Assembly: GCF_009428905.1 (NCBI RefSeq)
Contig: NZ_WHYR01000002.1
Location: forward strand, 1-64,000
Origin: Desulfofundulus thermobenzoicus
GTDB lineage: Bacteria > Bacillota > Desulfotomaculia > Desulfotomaculales > Desulfovirgulaceae
Length of the DNA: 64,000 bases
Reading direction: 5' to 3'
The notes below the pieces were generated by a model, which saw nothing but the letters and a program-made list of their open reading frames with translations, made no database searches and had not been told where the DNA came from. Of this stretch, positions 42,557 to 50,821 are shown piece after piece (the first letter of the stretch is position 1; every line of letters starts with the position of its first letter). The position numbers and the translations under genes are program-made.

Positions 42557-43450
42557 ATGGAGTGGAAACAAATCGTCAGTTTTTATCACGTGGCCAGGCT
42601 GGGGAGTTTTACCAGGGCCGCCGGTGCCACCTTTAGAACCCAGTCTGCCCTGACCCAGCAGATCAAAGCCCTGGAAGAGGAACTGGACTGCCTGTTGTTC
42701 GAAAGGATCGGAAAAAGAAGATTAAGGCTCACTTCGGCGGGTGAAAAATTCCTTGCTTTTGCGGAATCAATTATAAACAAATATGACTGTCTCATGGAGG
42801 AATTGGCCGAACTTAAAGGTCTTCAAAAAGGAAGGTTGAGAATAGCCGCGCCTTTTACCACCCTTTACCATCTTTTTCCGGAAGTACTGAGGGAATATAC
42901 GAAACAATTTCCCTGGGTCGAGCTGACTGTGCTCGACCGCTCACAGCAAAACGTCATCGAGCTGGTCAAAAACGGCGATATCGATTTTGGCATGGCTCTT
43001 GAGTCTGTCGTTCCGAAGGAACTGGCGAAGATTCGCTGGAAAAAGGTAGAGCCCGTCTTGCTGACCCCTGCCGGACACCCCCTGGCCGGAACAAAGGGGG
43101 TTACCATCAGGCAAATAGCCCAGTACCCCCTCATTTTGCCTCCGAAAAACGGCGAATACAGCAGCCGTATGCAACTGGAGGATCTTTTCCAGGAGCTGGG
43201 AATCAACTACCGTATTATCATGGAATCATCAAATGTTGAATTAAGCTCACTCTACGTGGAAATGGGCCTGGGCATCTCCTTCGCCACCATAGTAAGAGAC
43301 CTGCCGGGATTAAAACATAGAAAACTGGAATTTATCTCCTTAAGCCATATCTTCGAGCCCGCCTACCTGGCGGTGGTCGTGCGGAAGGACAAAATTCTTA
43401 CATCATTCAAGAGGGCCTTCTTAAACGTTTTGCTGGAGGACTCACGTTAA
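42557..43450 (+). CDS. LysR-family transcriptional regulator
   Basis: A 297-aa LTTR. The N-terminal helix-turn-helix reads VARLGSFTRAAGATFRTQS, then ALTQQIKALEEELDCLLFER, very typical of the CysB/CysL-like group. A C-terminal substrate-binding domain follows (KGRLRIAAPFTTLYHLFPEV, GLGISFATIVRDL). ATG 42557 is chosen because GAGAAGGG precedes it. An earlier ATG at 42515 exists. It diverges from the thioesterase gene across a 270-bp AT-rich region with direct ATTGTTAA repeats. The coinducer is unknown. Confidence 0.88.
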   Translation: MEWKQIVSFYHVARLGSFTRAAGATFRTQSALTQQIKALEEELDCLLFERIGKRRLRLTSAGEKFLAFAESIINKYDCLMEELAELKGLQKGRLRIAAPFTTLYHLFPEVLREYTKQFPWVELTVLDRSQQNVIELVKNGDIDFGMALESVVPKELAKIRWKKVEPVLLTPAGHPLAGTKGVTIRQIAQYPLILPPKNGEYSSRMQLEDLFQELGINYRIIMESSNVELSSLYVEMGLGISFATIVRDLPGLKHRKLEFISLSHIFEPAYLAVVVRKDKILTSFKRAFLNVLLEDSR

Positions 43451-43571
43451 CATGGCCTTTCCCGCCAGTGCCTGGCTTAAAGCCGGGGATACGGCCGCGC
43501 CTTCCCCGGCTTTATCTGTAATTGACCTCCTGCCGGCTGCCATTCGGGTTAAAATACTTGCGTTTAAAGGC

Positions 43572-43604
43572 ATATCCTGCAGGCCATTAAAAGCGGTAAT
43601 CCTC
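43572..43604 (+). repeat. 33-bp copy of the padR 3' end
   Basis: Identical to 46828-46860, which encodes the last residues of the PadR regulator. Here there is no PadR reading frame around it. A stray copy left downstream of a permease gene suggests rearrangement between these two permease loci. Confidence 0.8.
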
Positions 43605-43632
43605 GATTTGCTAATATAATACGATTTCCTTG

Positions 43633-44601
43633 TCAGCTTCCCAGCAGGTGGTTGGCAAAGACGAAATTGAACAGGTAACCGATACAGATAATCCCCGTGG
43701 CGATGATCCCGGCAAAAATGGCCATCAGCTTTGGCTTGATCACTTTGCGCAGGATGATCATTTCCGGCGTGGAAATGGCCACGATGGCCATCATGAAGGC
43801 CAGGGCCGTACCCATGGGCATGCCCTTTTCCACCAGTGCCTGCACGATGGGGATAGTCCCGGCGGCATTGGAGTACAAAGGGATGGCAATCAGCACGGCG
43901 ACGATCACGGCAAGGGGATTGCCGGGGCCGGCGTATTTCATGACCAGATCGATGGGCGCATAACCATGGATCCATGCCCCGATGCCGATGCCGAGCAGTA
44001 CAAACAGCCACACCCGCTTGATGATATCCTTTGTATAATCCCGGGCGTATTCCAGCCGTTCCCGCCAGGTGGGCACGTGTACTTCACTTTCACCCATCCG
44101 GATCCGGTAAACGTAATCTTCCACCAGGTGTTCCAGTTTAAGTTTCCCGATGACTATTCCGCTGATCAGGGCCAGGGTTATCCCGACGCCGATGTAGAGA
44201 AGGGCAATCTTCCAGCCGAACAGGCCCCAGAGCATGACCAGGGCCACTTCATTGACGGTGGGGGAAGAAATTAAAAAGGAGAAGGTGACGCCCAGGGGCA
44301 GGCCCGATTCCAGAAAGCCGATGAACAGCGGCACTGCCGAGCAGGAGCAAAAGGGAGTGACAATCCCCAGCAGGGCGGCCATTAAATTACCCACGTATTC
44401 CCGGCGGTTACCCAGCAGTTTGCGCGCCCTTTCCGGGGGGAAGAAACTGCGGATTACCGCCACCGCGAAAACGATCACCACCAGGAGCAGAAAAATTTTC
44501 ATCGTATCATAGAAGAAGAAGTTCAAAGCCTCTCCCAGCATGCTCCCCCGCTGGATGTTGAATAAATTATAAACCAGCTGGTCAGCCAAAAATTTCAACA
44601 T
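43633..44601 (-). CDS. DUF318/ArsP-type permease
   Basis: A 322-aa polytopic membrane permease. The signature VTPFCSCSAVPLFIGFLESG and ISSPTVNEVALVMLWGLFG mark the two-repeat permease family whose best-known members export organoarsenicals (ArsP). About eight helices with a charged loop in the middle (residues 165-205). ATG 44601 has CAGGAGG upstream. A promoter with a perfect 9-bp dyad lies before it. Other permeases of this family follow in the region. Substrate unknown, metal(loid) transport inferred. Confidence 0.82.
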   Translation of the reverse strand: MLKFLADQLVYNLFNIQRGSMLGEALNFFFYDTMKIFLLLVVIVFAVAVIRSFFPPERARKLLGNRREYVGNLMAALLGIVTPFCSCSAVPLFIGFLESGLPLGVTFSFLISSPTVNEVALVMLWGLFGWKIALLYIGVGITLALISGIVIGKLKLEHLVEDYVYRIRMGESEVHVPTWRERLEYARDYTKDIIKRVWLFVLLGIGIGAWIHGYAPIDLVMKYAGPGNPLAVIVAVLIAIPLYSNAAGTIPIVQALVEKGMPMGTALAFMMAIVAISTPEMIILRKVIKPKLMAIFAGIIATGIICIGYLFNFVFANHLLGS

Positions 44602-44703
44602 AACGTCTTACCTCCTGTCTGAGTAATAAAAATTTAAAATCATAGCCCCACCGTTAAATGGAGATTAAGTAAACAAAGACAAAGGATGTTTCGACTTCTG
44701 CTC

Positions 44704-44750
44704 ACTATATTATCATATACTAATATAGTATTTGCTTTTTCCCCTGTCAA
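44704..44750 (-). promoter_or_regulatory. Permease promoter with perfect dyad operator
   Basis: Minus strand: TTGACA (44750-44745), 17-bp spacer and TATATT (44727-44722). The -10 region lies inside a perfect inverted repeat ACTATATTA-N8-TAATATAGT (44704-44729). The core ATATTA-N8-TAATAT recurs at 51323-51342 in front of another permease. A repressor of the ArsR/SmtB sort could bind both. This is inference. Confidence 0.72.
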
Positions 44751-44938
44751 TAGTTTTTTGCAAGTTTTTTGCAACGGACCGGTAAAACAAATTCATTCAA
44801 ATGCCCCGTCTTATCCCCGCGTTGTCCACATGATTACAGCCACCCCCACCAAGCAACGGTTACGCCGGGCCAATTACCCTATATTCTAATATATTCCAAA
44901 AGAATCTGCCAGCCCTTTTTTAATTTTTGGGCAGCGTA

Positions 44939-44967
44939 TTGACCGGTAAAAATGACCGGAATATAAT
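44939..44967 (+). promoter_or_regulatory. Promoter of the TDT transporter gene
   Basis: TTGACC at 44939-44944, 17-bp spacer, TATAAT at 44962-44967. A weaker version of the permease dyad (ATATTA-N8-CAATAT, 44966-44985) overlaps the start region, and a further run of TAATATAATAT lies just downstream. Confidence 0.7.
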
Positions 44968-45116
44968 ATTAATGCATACCAATATTCTAATATAATATGG
45001 GGGAGATAGAATGGGAGATTTTTGGTTTATCTGCCTGCTTGCCGGGCGAATAAAAACCGGTTCCCCGGTTACTGCTTGAATTGAAAACGAAAAAAGTATT
45101 TGCGGGAGGAATGAAA

Positions 45117-46217
45117 ATGCCAAATGGGCAGATCTTAAAGCATTTTTCGCCGGCCTGGTTTGCCACCGTGATGGGTACGGGCGGGCTGGCCAATGTTCTT
45201 TACCTGTTTAAGGATAATTCCCCTCTTTTGCATGGGGCAGCTGTTTCCTTGTGGTGGCTGAACGTTGTTCTTTTTCTCATCCTGGTCGGCCCCTGGATCG
45301 TCCGGTGGCTTTTTCACTACCAGCATGCCTTTGCCGATTTAAATCATCCTCTGCTTTCTAACTTTTTTATTACCATGCCGGCCGGTTGCATCATTTTGGG
45401 GACTAATTTCTTTTTAATCGGCCGGCCGTATCTTTCCGCCGGTTTTCTGGTTGGCCTGGGGGTTGTCCTGTGGCTTTCCGGTGCGGTGCTGGCTTTTGTC
45501 TTCGGTGTATATGGAATGTATAATTTGATGCGTATGGAGGCCGTTGGTCCCGAGCCGATCAATTTCGCCTGGCTCATGACGCCGGTCGTTAACATTGTCG
45601 TGCCTCTTTTGGGCAATCCCCTCGTTGCGGCGCTGGCCCCCGGCGGGTGGACAAAGGCCGTACTGATCAACCTGGTCGATGTCGTTTTCTACGGGATCGG
45701 CCTGCTTTTGTTTCTGACCATGTTTCCCATCGTTACCGGCCGCCTGATTAAGCACAAGATGCCGCCCGCGGCGGTGGCCCCGACTTTTTGGATTTTGCTG
45801 GGGCCGGTGGGCGTCGGCACCGTGGCCCTGCTGGGTTTAGCCGATGTTTCCAAAATGCTGGGCCTTCTCGTTGACGGGGAGGCGGTCAAATTCCTGGCGC
45901 TCATTTTCTGGGGCTTCGGGCTGTGGGCCTTTGCGCTGACGGCGGTGGTTACCATGCACTATGTAAGATCCGGCGGAGTACCTTTCACTTTATCCTGGTG
46001 GGCTTTTATCTTTCCTCTGGCGGCTTACACGCTGGCTACTCTGGAGGTTTTCCGCTATACAGGGGTGGCTGCCGTCTACTGGTACGGGGTGGCTCTGGCA
46101 GTGTTGCTGGCCCTTTTATGGGCGGCTACTTTTGGCAGAACGGTAGCCGGGGTTTTCAGCGGCCGGTTGTTGCTGCCGCCGTCGCCGTCACCAACCCTGC
46201 CTAAGCAAGGAAAGTAG
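45117..46217 (+). CDS. TDT/SLAC1-family transporter (TehA-like)
   Basis: A 366-aa protein with about ten hydrophobic helices, starting MPNGQILKHFSPAWFATVMGTGG. FSPAWFATVMGTGG and LNHPLLSNFFITMPAG are hallmarks of the tellurite-resistance/dicarboxylate transporter family, which includes TehA and plant SLAC1 anion channels. ATG 45117 is used, with GGGAGG 7 bases upstream. Upstream ATG 45111 is too close to it. Position in a metal(loid) cluster suggests export of an anionic oxyanion or sulfite, but the substrate is not determined. Confidence 0.8.
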   Translation: MPNGQILKHFSPAWFATVMGTGGLANVLYLFKDNSPLLHGAAVSLWWLNVVLFLILVGPWIVRWLFHYQHAFADLNHPLLSNFFITMPAGCIILGTNFFLIGRPYLSAGFLVGLGVVLWLSGAVLAFVFGVYGMYNLMRMEAVGPEPINFAWLMTPVVNIVVPLLGNPLVAALAPGGWTKAVLINLVDVVFYGIGLLLFLTMFPIVTGRLIKHKMPPAAVAPTFWILLGPVGVGTVALLGLADVSKMLGLLVDGEAVKFLALIFWGFGLWAFALTAVVTMHYVRSGGVPFTLSWWAFIFPLAAYTLATLEVFRYTGVAAVYWYGVALAVLLALLWAATFGRTVAGVFSGRLLLPPSPSPTLPKQGK

Positions 46218-46439
46218 TAAATGCAGTACAAAGGAAAAACTACGTCCCCAATGGGTTCCCGCCAGGCGAGGAGATGACGATATTAGCAGGAACCAGTCCT
46301 GCCCGGCTTCTAGAACAGCCCCTGTTTCCGAAGATAGCTTTTTACTACGCTTTATCTCAGGCTGACGATATTTTCAGAGATGTCTTTTTGCCGACTGCTA
46401 TTTCTCTTGCGGGCGACCCTCAGGTTAAGATTTTTTCTC

Positions 46440-46468
46440 TTGACAGGGTCTATGCATAGCCCTACAAT
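46440..46468 (+). promoter_or_regulatory. padR-permease promoter with palindromic operator
   Basis: TTGACA (46440-46445) and TACAAT (46463-46468) with a 17-bp spacer. The spacer itself is a near-perfect palindrome, GGGTCTATGCATAGCCC (46446-46462). The PadR encoded just downstream is the natural candidate for binding it. This promoter rules out ATG 46467 as the padR start. Confidence 0.75.
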
Positions 46469-46505
46469 GTATATAAGAGTCCCGGAGGAGGTGAGGAACA
46501 TTCAG

Positions 46506-46895
46506 GTGGAACATAAATACGGATCCGAAGAATACTGGGCCGGCTTGATCAAAATGAGTCTTTCCCGGTTTTTTATCCTGCACGTCCTTCACCGGCAGCC
46601 GGTGCACGGTTACGAAATCACCAAACAGGTGGGCGCCATTACCCACGGCTGCTGTGCCCCCACGGAAGGAAGCCTTTACCCGGTTTTAAAAGAATTTACT
46701 GAGGCCGGTTTGGTGGAAATGACCACTGAACTGGTTTCCGGCCGGGAGCGCAAGGTTTATACCCTCACACCGGCGGGGGAGCGGGCCTACCGGGTGGCCT
46801 CCAGGGCCTGGGGGGAGGTGGCGGAGTATATCCTGCAGGCCATTAAAAGCGGTAATCCTCCCAATGGAGGTTTTCTAATGAAGGAGGATGGATAG
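46506..46895 (+). CDS. PadR-family transcriptional regulator
   Basis: A 129-aa regulator with the PadR winged helix: FFILHVLHRQPVHGYEITKQ, then GSLYPVLKEFTEAGLVEM, and a C-terminal dimerisation helix. A vicinal Cys49-Cys50 (HGCCAPTEG) sits before the recognition helix. Such pairs bind thiophilic metals or arsenic in sensor proteins, so a metal(loid)-sensing repressor is inferred. GTG 46506 is the likely start; GTG 46491 is possible. It overlaps the permease gene by 8 bp and has its own promoter with a palindromic operator. Confidence 0.8.
   Translation: MEHKYGSEEYWAGLIKMSLSRFFILHVLHRQPVHGYEITKQVGAITHGCCAPTEGSLYPVLKEFTEAGLVEMTTELVSGRERKVYTLTPAGERAYRVASRAWGEVAEYILQAIKSGNPPNGGFLMKEDG
46828..46860 (+). 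repeat. 33-bp padR 3' end, source copy
   Basis: This segment encodes the last residues of the PadR protein (YILQAIKSGNPP). The identical 33 bp reappear at 43572-43604 without the gene. Confidence 0.8.
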
Positions 46896-47811
46896 GTTGT
46901 TTCAGATAAACAGTCTGGCCGCTGCCGGTAAATATTTTATGGTGATCGCAGGAGAACTGCTTGTTCTTTTTATCGGCATTTCCTTTTTGATTGCCCTGCT
47001 GCAGGAGTTTGTGCCGGAGGAAACCGTCCGCCGGGTGCTCACCAAACCCGGCCGGGGGTGGAGAAATGTTCTGGGGGCTGCCCTGGGGGCGGTCACCCCC
47101 TTTTGTTCCTGTTCCACCATTCCCATTCTGGTGGGCCTGCTCAACGGCGGCGCCCCATTTGGGGCCAGTATGTCTTTTTTGCTGGCTTCACCGCTTCTCA
47201 ATCCCGTGATCCTGGGTCTTATTTTAACCCTCATGGGCTGGCGGGTGGCATTGATTTACGGAGTATTCACCTTTCTGGCGGCAGTGTTCACGGGCGCCCT
47301 GTGGGAGCGCCTGGGGCTGGCCGGGGAGTTTAAAAGGGTGCGGGTAGTGCAGCAGGAATGCTGCTGCTGTGCGGAAACCGTCAGGGCGTCGGTTACAAAC
47401 AGGGAGAAGGTGGGGAGCGCTGCCGGCAAAACGTGGGATCTCTTCCGCCAGGTGGTTCCCTACCTGCTCATCGGGGCGGGAATCGGCGCCTTTATCTATG
47501 GCTTTGTGCCGGAGCAGTTCATCGTCCGGGTGGCCGGACCCGGTAACCCCCTGGCCATACCCGTGGCGGCCATTGTGGGTGTGCCCATGTACATCCGGGT
47601 GGAAACCATGCTCCCCATTGCGGCGGTGCTGCAGGCCAAGGGCATGAGTCTGGGCGCCATCATGGCCCTGATCATTGGCGGAGGCGGGGCCAGTATACCG
47701 GAAATAACCCTGCTGGCCGCCATTTTTAAACCCAGGTTAGTGGCCGCTTTTGTGCTAACCATTTTTGTCGTGGCTGTGGTGGCCGGGTATATGTTTGAAT
47801 TAATCTTCTAA
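46888..47811 (+). CDS. DUF318/ArsP-type permease with Cys4 loop
   Basis: A 307-aa polytopic permease. VTPFCSCSTIPILVGLLNGG and LLASPLLNPVILGLIL give the first repeat, and VGVPMYIRVETMLPIAAVLQ the second. A central loop carries QECCCCAETV, four cysteines in a row, well placed to capture a soft metal or metalloid. About eight helices. It overlaps the padR gene by 8 bp, so both are on one transcript, presumably repressed by that PadR. Substrate inferred, not proved. Confidence 0.82.
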   Translation: MDRLFQINSLAAAGKYFMVIAGELLVLFIGISFLIALLQEFVPEETVRRVLTKPGRGWRNVLGAALGAVTPFCSCSTIPILVGLLNGGAPFGASMSFLLASPLLNPVILGLILTLMGWRVALIYGVFTFLAAVFTGALWERLGLAGEFKRVRVVQQECCCCAETVRASVTNREKVGSAAGKTWDLFRQVVPYLLIGAGIGAFIYGFVPEQFIVRVAGPGNPLAIPVAAIVGVPMYIRVETMLPIAAVLQAKGMSLGAIMALIIGGGGASIPEITLLAAIFKPRLVAAFVLTIFVVAVVAGYMFELIF

Positions 47812-47831
47812 ATGGAAAGGGGGGTTATAAA

Positions 47832-48011
47832 ATGGCCGAAAGGAAGCAGAACAAGGGATTTCTGAACTTTTTTCGCAAGTCAAAGAACAGCTGCTGCGGG
47901 GGCATTATCATTGAAGAAGTGAAAGAGGACAGGGAAGAGAATAATAATAAACAGGAACAGGGATGCGGCTGCTGCTGTATGCCGGATGAGGGAAAAGAAA
48001 AGGGCAAATAG
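47832..48011 (+). CDS. Small Cys-rich protein
   Basis: A 59-aa acidic-basic protein, MAERKQNKGFLNFFRK, with SCCGG and CGCCCMPDEG. Six or seven cysteines in two clusters suit metal or metalloid binding. No family is recognised. It follows the permease by 20 bp, GGGGGG precedes the ATG, and DUF2703 follows 30 bp on. It is likely an intracellular chaperone or scavenger for the cargo of the permease (inference). Confidence 0.65.
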   Translation: MAERKQNKGFLNFFRKSKNSCCGGIIIEEVKEDREENNNKQEQGCGCCCMPDEGKEKGK

Positions 48012-48040
48012 GTGATTTGCCAAACAGGAGATGATGGTGA

Positions 48041-48658
48041 TTGAAAACAATAGTACCTGGTGAAAGTTGTACCTGTGCGAGAGATGGTAACAAAGCCATA
48101 CATTCAAACAAGGCGCAATGCTGTCCGCCTCCGGTGACTGGATCAGCTGAAGATACCGGCTCATCATGTTGCGTTCCGGAAAGTAAAAAGCGGGTGGACA
48201 TCGAGTTTATGTTCCTGGATACCAGTGTTTGCACCCGGTGCCGGGGCACGGAAGCATCGTTAGAAGAAGCTGTGGCGGAAGTGGCCGGTGTTCTGGAAGC
48301 GGCGGGTAAGGAAGTGGTGGTACGCAAAATCCATGTCCGGAGCGAAGAACAGGCCAGGGAGTTGGGGTTTGTCAGCTCGCCCACCATTCGCGTCAACGGG
48401 CGGGATATCCAGCCTGAGGTCCGGGAAAGCCTCTGTGAATCCTGTGGTGATCTCTGCGGAGAGGATGTGGACTGCCGGGTATGGGTATACCAGGGGCAGG
48501 AATACCATGTGCCACCCAAAGCTCTGATCATTGATGCCATTCTCCGGGAGGTATATGGTATAAGAGCAGCAGCGGAGGTGCATGGTCCTTCTGAAATAAA
48601 AGCCCTGCCGGACAATTTGAAGCGGTTTTTCGCCGCCAGACGAAAAAAGGAAACATAA
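48041..48658 (+). CDS. DUF2703-family protein
   Basis: A 205-aa protein whose N-terminal 55 residues are Cys-rich (CTCARD, CCPPP, SSCCVPES). From residue 52 it matches DUF2703: FMFLDTSVCTRCRGTEASLE, then GFVSSPTIRVNGRDIQPEV, and CESCGDLCGEDVDCR. This C-x2-C pattern with a cis-Pro-like SSPTIR indicates a thioredoxin-like fold. TTG 48041 follows CAGGAGATGATG. It is the last gene of the padR-permease unit. A redox role in metal(loid) handling is inferred from context. Confidence 0.75.
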   Translation: MKTIVPGESCTCARDGNKAIHSNKAQCCPPPVTGSAEDTGSSCCVPESKKRVDIEFMFLDTSVCTRCRGTEASLEEAVAEVAGVLEAAGKEVVVRKIHVRSEEQARELGFVSSPTIRVNGRDIQPEVRESLCESCGDLCGEDVDCRVWVYQGQEYHVPPKALIIDAILREVYGIRAAAEVHGPSEIKALPDNLKRFFAARRKKET

Positions 48659-48760
48659 ATTGTTCGGCAAAACCGCTGCTACCGGCACGGTGCCGCCCGG
48701 CACTCACCAAAATACGACACTGCTCCTGGTACATCAGGTTTAATTGATAACTCCGGTTTT

Positions 48761-48901
48761 AGGAAGACGTGGTATGCCGGTGAGTGCTGGGTCCAAAACA
48801 AACGACTTGCGGGCGCTGGAGTAAGCGTGGACGACGCGGTACCACAGGGGATCACTGAACATTTACAGAAGAAAGAGTGGCGTAAAGGCCGCTCTTTTTT
48901 A
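48761..48901 (+). ncRNA. Candidate structured RNA with terminator
   Basis: Outer stem GTGGTA (48769-48774) / TACCAC (48840-48845) and an inner GTCC (48791-48794) / GGAC (48829-48832) fold an 80-nt domain. The 53-nt core resembles the element at 37695-37746, including the shared tail GGAC-R-ACG-N2-GTACCA. A proper terminator, AGAGTGGC-GTAAAG-GCCGCTCT plus TTTTTT, lies at 48873-48900. No known family was matched. The reverse complement contains TGGTACCGCG as in T-box leaders, but the order of parts does not fit one. Confidence 0.45.
48873..48901 (+). terminator. Rho-independent terminator
   Basis: Stem AGAGTGGC / GCCGCTCT with one G-T pair, GTAAAG loop and six T. It could end the DUF2703 operon or close the structured RNA above it. 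Confidence 0.8.
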
Positions 48902-48975
48902 TGGCAGCCATCCGTTACCCGTTGATGTTGCTCAGAATAAAAATGGCAAAACCTATGGCAATTTACAGCAAACTA

Positions 48976-49005
48976 TTGTATTAGGTTAATAGTATATAGT
49001 ATAAT
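48976..49005 (+). promoter_or_regulatory. Promoter of the Cys-protein/ACR3 unit
   Basis: TTGTAT at 48976-48981, 18-bp spacer and TATAAT at 49000-49005, embedded in AT-rich DNA with the dyad ATTA-GGT-TAAT (48981-48991). It lies about 60 bp upstream of the next gene. It resembles the other AT-rich promoters of the region but lacks their exact dyad. Confidence 0.55.
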
Positions 49006-49064
49006 AATGATTGCTAAGTTGCAGTGGGATGTTATTGATATTGATTAGACAGGAGGTGGCTGGA

Positions 49065-49283
49065 TTGCTGCAGGATTGCCGTAAGTGCGGCCTGGCGGCG
49101 CCCGATGCGGTGGACCCGCAACTGATCCGCTGCCACGTTACCGGAAAGCCGGTACCGCCCGGCGAGCAATTACGCGACTGGCAATGCCTGTACTACATGG
49201 AACCGGTTATTGAAGACGGGTGCGCCCTCTCGGCCGAGCAGCATTACCTGATCAAACAGGCCGAGCTGGACAGTAAAAAGTGA
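49065..49283 (+). CDS. Small cysteine-containing protein
   Basis: A 72-aa protein: MLQDCRKCGLAAPDAVDPQL, then WQCLYYMEPVIEDGCALS. C-x2-C plus two more Cys suggests metal binding. No family is recognised. TTG 49065 is chosen because AGGAGG is 8 bases upstream. An earlier ATG at 49029 lacks one. It precedes the ACR3 gene by about 100 bp, on the same strand and after a shared promoter, so a role in arsenic handling is plausible but unproved. Confidence 0.6.
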   Translation: MLQDCRKCGLAAPDAVDPQLIRCHVTGKPVPPGEQLRDWQCLYYMEPVIEDGCALSAEQHYLIKQAELDSKK

Positions 49284-49384
49284 AGGGTACCCTTCGGGTG
49301 AGCACCCGGTGGGCGCTCTGAGAACCGGGCCTGCAAGCAATTGAGGGGTGTTTTTCCCGTAAGCATTAACAGGAGGTAGCAAAC

Positions 49385-50440
49385 ATGGCTCAATCAGTGA
49401 CGAGCAGGCTTTCATTCTTCGATCGTTATCTGACCCTCTGGATTTTCCTGGCTATGGCCGTGGGTGTGCTGGGTGGCTACATATACCCGCAAATTGCTAA
49501 TTTTTGGGGCAAGTTTCAGGTGGGTACGACCAATATACCCATTGCCATGGGCCTCATCCTGATGATGTACCCGCCCCTGGCGAAAGTCCGCTACGAAGAG
49601 CTTCCGGCGGTCTTCAGCAATAAAAAGATATTAACCCTGTCCCTGATCATGAACTGGATTGTCGGCCCGGTAGTTATGTTCTCCCTGGCCATCCTGCTGT
49701 TGCGCGACAAACCCGATCTGATGGCCGGTGTTATCCTGGTAGGGCTGGCCCGTTGTATAGCCATGGTTCTGGTCTGGAACGACCTGGCCGAAGGCAGTCC
49801 GGAATACGCCGCCGGGCTGGTGGCCTTCAACGCCATTTTTCAGGTGCTTACCTATTCCATCTATGCCTATATTTTTCTAACGGTTATTCCCGCGTGGCTG
49901 GGCCTTTCCAGTATAGTGGTTAATGTTTCTATGGGTGAAATTGCCAGGAGCGTTTTCATTTACCTGGGTATTCCCTTCATAGCAGCCATCATTACCCGTA
50001 CTGCGATGGTCGGCTCAAAGGGACGGGATTGGTATGAGCAGAATTTTATTCCCAGGATCAGAATGATTACCCCGGTTGCCCTGTTGTTTACCATCCTGGT
50101 GATGTTTTCTTTAAAGGGTGAAGTGATCGTTACATTACCTGTTGATGTAATCCGGGTAGTCATCCCTCTCACTTTATATTTTGTGTTCATGTGGCTGGTC
50201 AGCTTTTACCTGGGGAGATTGATTGGAGCGGATTATGCAACTACAACCACCCTTGCCTTTACCGCCGCCAGCAACGACTTCGAGCTGGCCATCGCCGTGG
50301 CCGTGGCGGTCTTCGGGATCAAGTCAGGCCAGGCCTTTGCCACCGTCATCGGTCCCCTGGTGGAGGTGCCCGTGCTGATCGGCCTGGTCAACGTGGCTCT
50401 GGCCTTCAGGCGTAAATATTTCGCGCACGGATTGCGCTGA
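49385..50440 (+). CDS. acr3: ACR3-family arsenite efflux transporter
   Basis: Exports arsenite, a ten-helix secondary transporter. The protein (351 aa) starts [20 protein letters not shown]. It has [40 protein letters not shown] with the essential Cys, and [20 protein letters not shown], all diagnostic of ACR3. Length is normal. AGGAGGTAGC precedes ATG 49385. Downstream genes are a CPKC redox protein and a DGC-domain protein, so this is an arsenic operon without its own arsenate reductase of the ArsC type nearby. Confidence 0.93.
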   Translation: MAQSVTSRLSFFDRYLTLWIFLAMAVGVLGGYIYPQIANFWGKFQVGTTNIPIAMGLILMMYPPLAKVRYEELPAVFSNKKILTLSLIMNWIVGPVVMFSLAILLLRDKPDLMAGVILVGLARCIAMVLVWNDLAEGSPEYAAGLVAFNAIFQVLTYSIYAYIFLTVIPAWLGLSSIVVNVSMGEIARSVFIYLGIPFIAAIITRTAMVGSKGRDWYEQNFIPRIRMITPVALLFTILVMFSLKGEVIVTLPVDVIRVVIPLTLYFVFMWLVSFYLGRLIGADYATTTTLAFTAASNDFELAIAVAVAVFGIKSGQAFATVIGPLVEVPVLIGLVNVALAFRRKYFAHGLR

Positions 50441-50564
50441 GCTGAGATAACCCGTCGTTTCAAATGTCACCTGCTTTAAGGAAGTTTTGTCCCGTTAGAT
50501 ACAGGAAAATCCTGGCATAATTAATGCCGGTAATATGCCAATAAATCATGGAGGTGCAGATTTT

Positions 50565-50807
50565 ATGGAGATCAAGATTTTCGGCACCGGTTGTCCAAAA
50601 TGCAAGGCTTTGCACCAGGCAGTGGTTGAGACGCTTAATGAGATGGGCTTGAGTGCCGACGTTAAGAAGGTGGAGAAGTTGGATGAGATCGTGCAGGCAG
50701 GGGTCATGCTAACCCCGGGCCTTATGGTTAACGGCAAGCTCAAGGTGTTTGGCAAGGTGCCCGGAAAAGAAGACATCAAGCGTTACATCGAGGAAGAGAA
50801 GCAATAA
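50565..50807 (+). CDS. Small thioredoxin-like redox protein (CPKC)
   Basis: An 80-aa thioredoxin-fold protein: MEIKIFGTGCPKCKALHQAV with active-site C-P-K-C, and GVMLTPGLMVNGKLKVFGKV with the cis-Pro. This small redox-active disulfide group is common beside ACR3 and permease genes in anaerobes. It is preceded by GGAGGTG and followed 15 bp later by the DGC gene. Likely supplies thiols for metal(loid) reduction or delivery (inference). Confidence 0.88.
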   Translation: MEIKIFGTGCPKCKALHQAVVETLNEMGLSADVKKVEKLDEIVQAGVMLTPGLMVNGKLKVFGKVPGKEDIKRYIEEEKQ

Positions 50808-50821
50808 GGAGGGATTTTGGG

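Larger units (their letters stand above)
44602..45116. other. Divergent AT-rich regulatory region between the permease and TDT genes
   Basis: About 515 bp. It holds two promoters (minus 44704-44750, plus 44939-44967) and several dyads. One more TATATTCTAATATATTCC-like block lies near 44879-44897. No gene was recognised. Confidence 0.65.

Noticed and set aside
46274-46459. 60-aa frame before padR
   Set aside because: It overlaps the padR promoter, lacks a ribosome site and matches no family.
48830-48846. TGGTACCGCG on the minus strand, as in T-box leaders
   Set aside because: The surrounding parts (specifier stem, antiterminator order, downstream minus-strand gene) do not fit a T-box. The stretch is better explained as one arm of a local fold on the plus strand.
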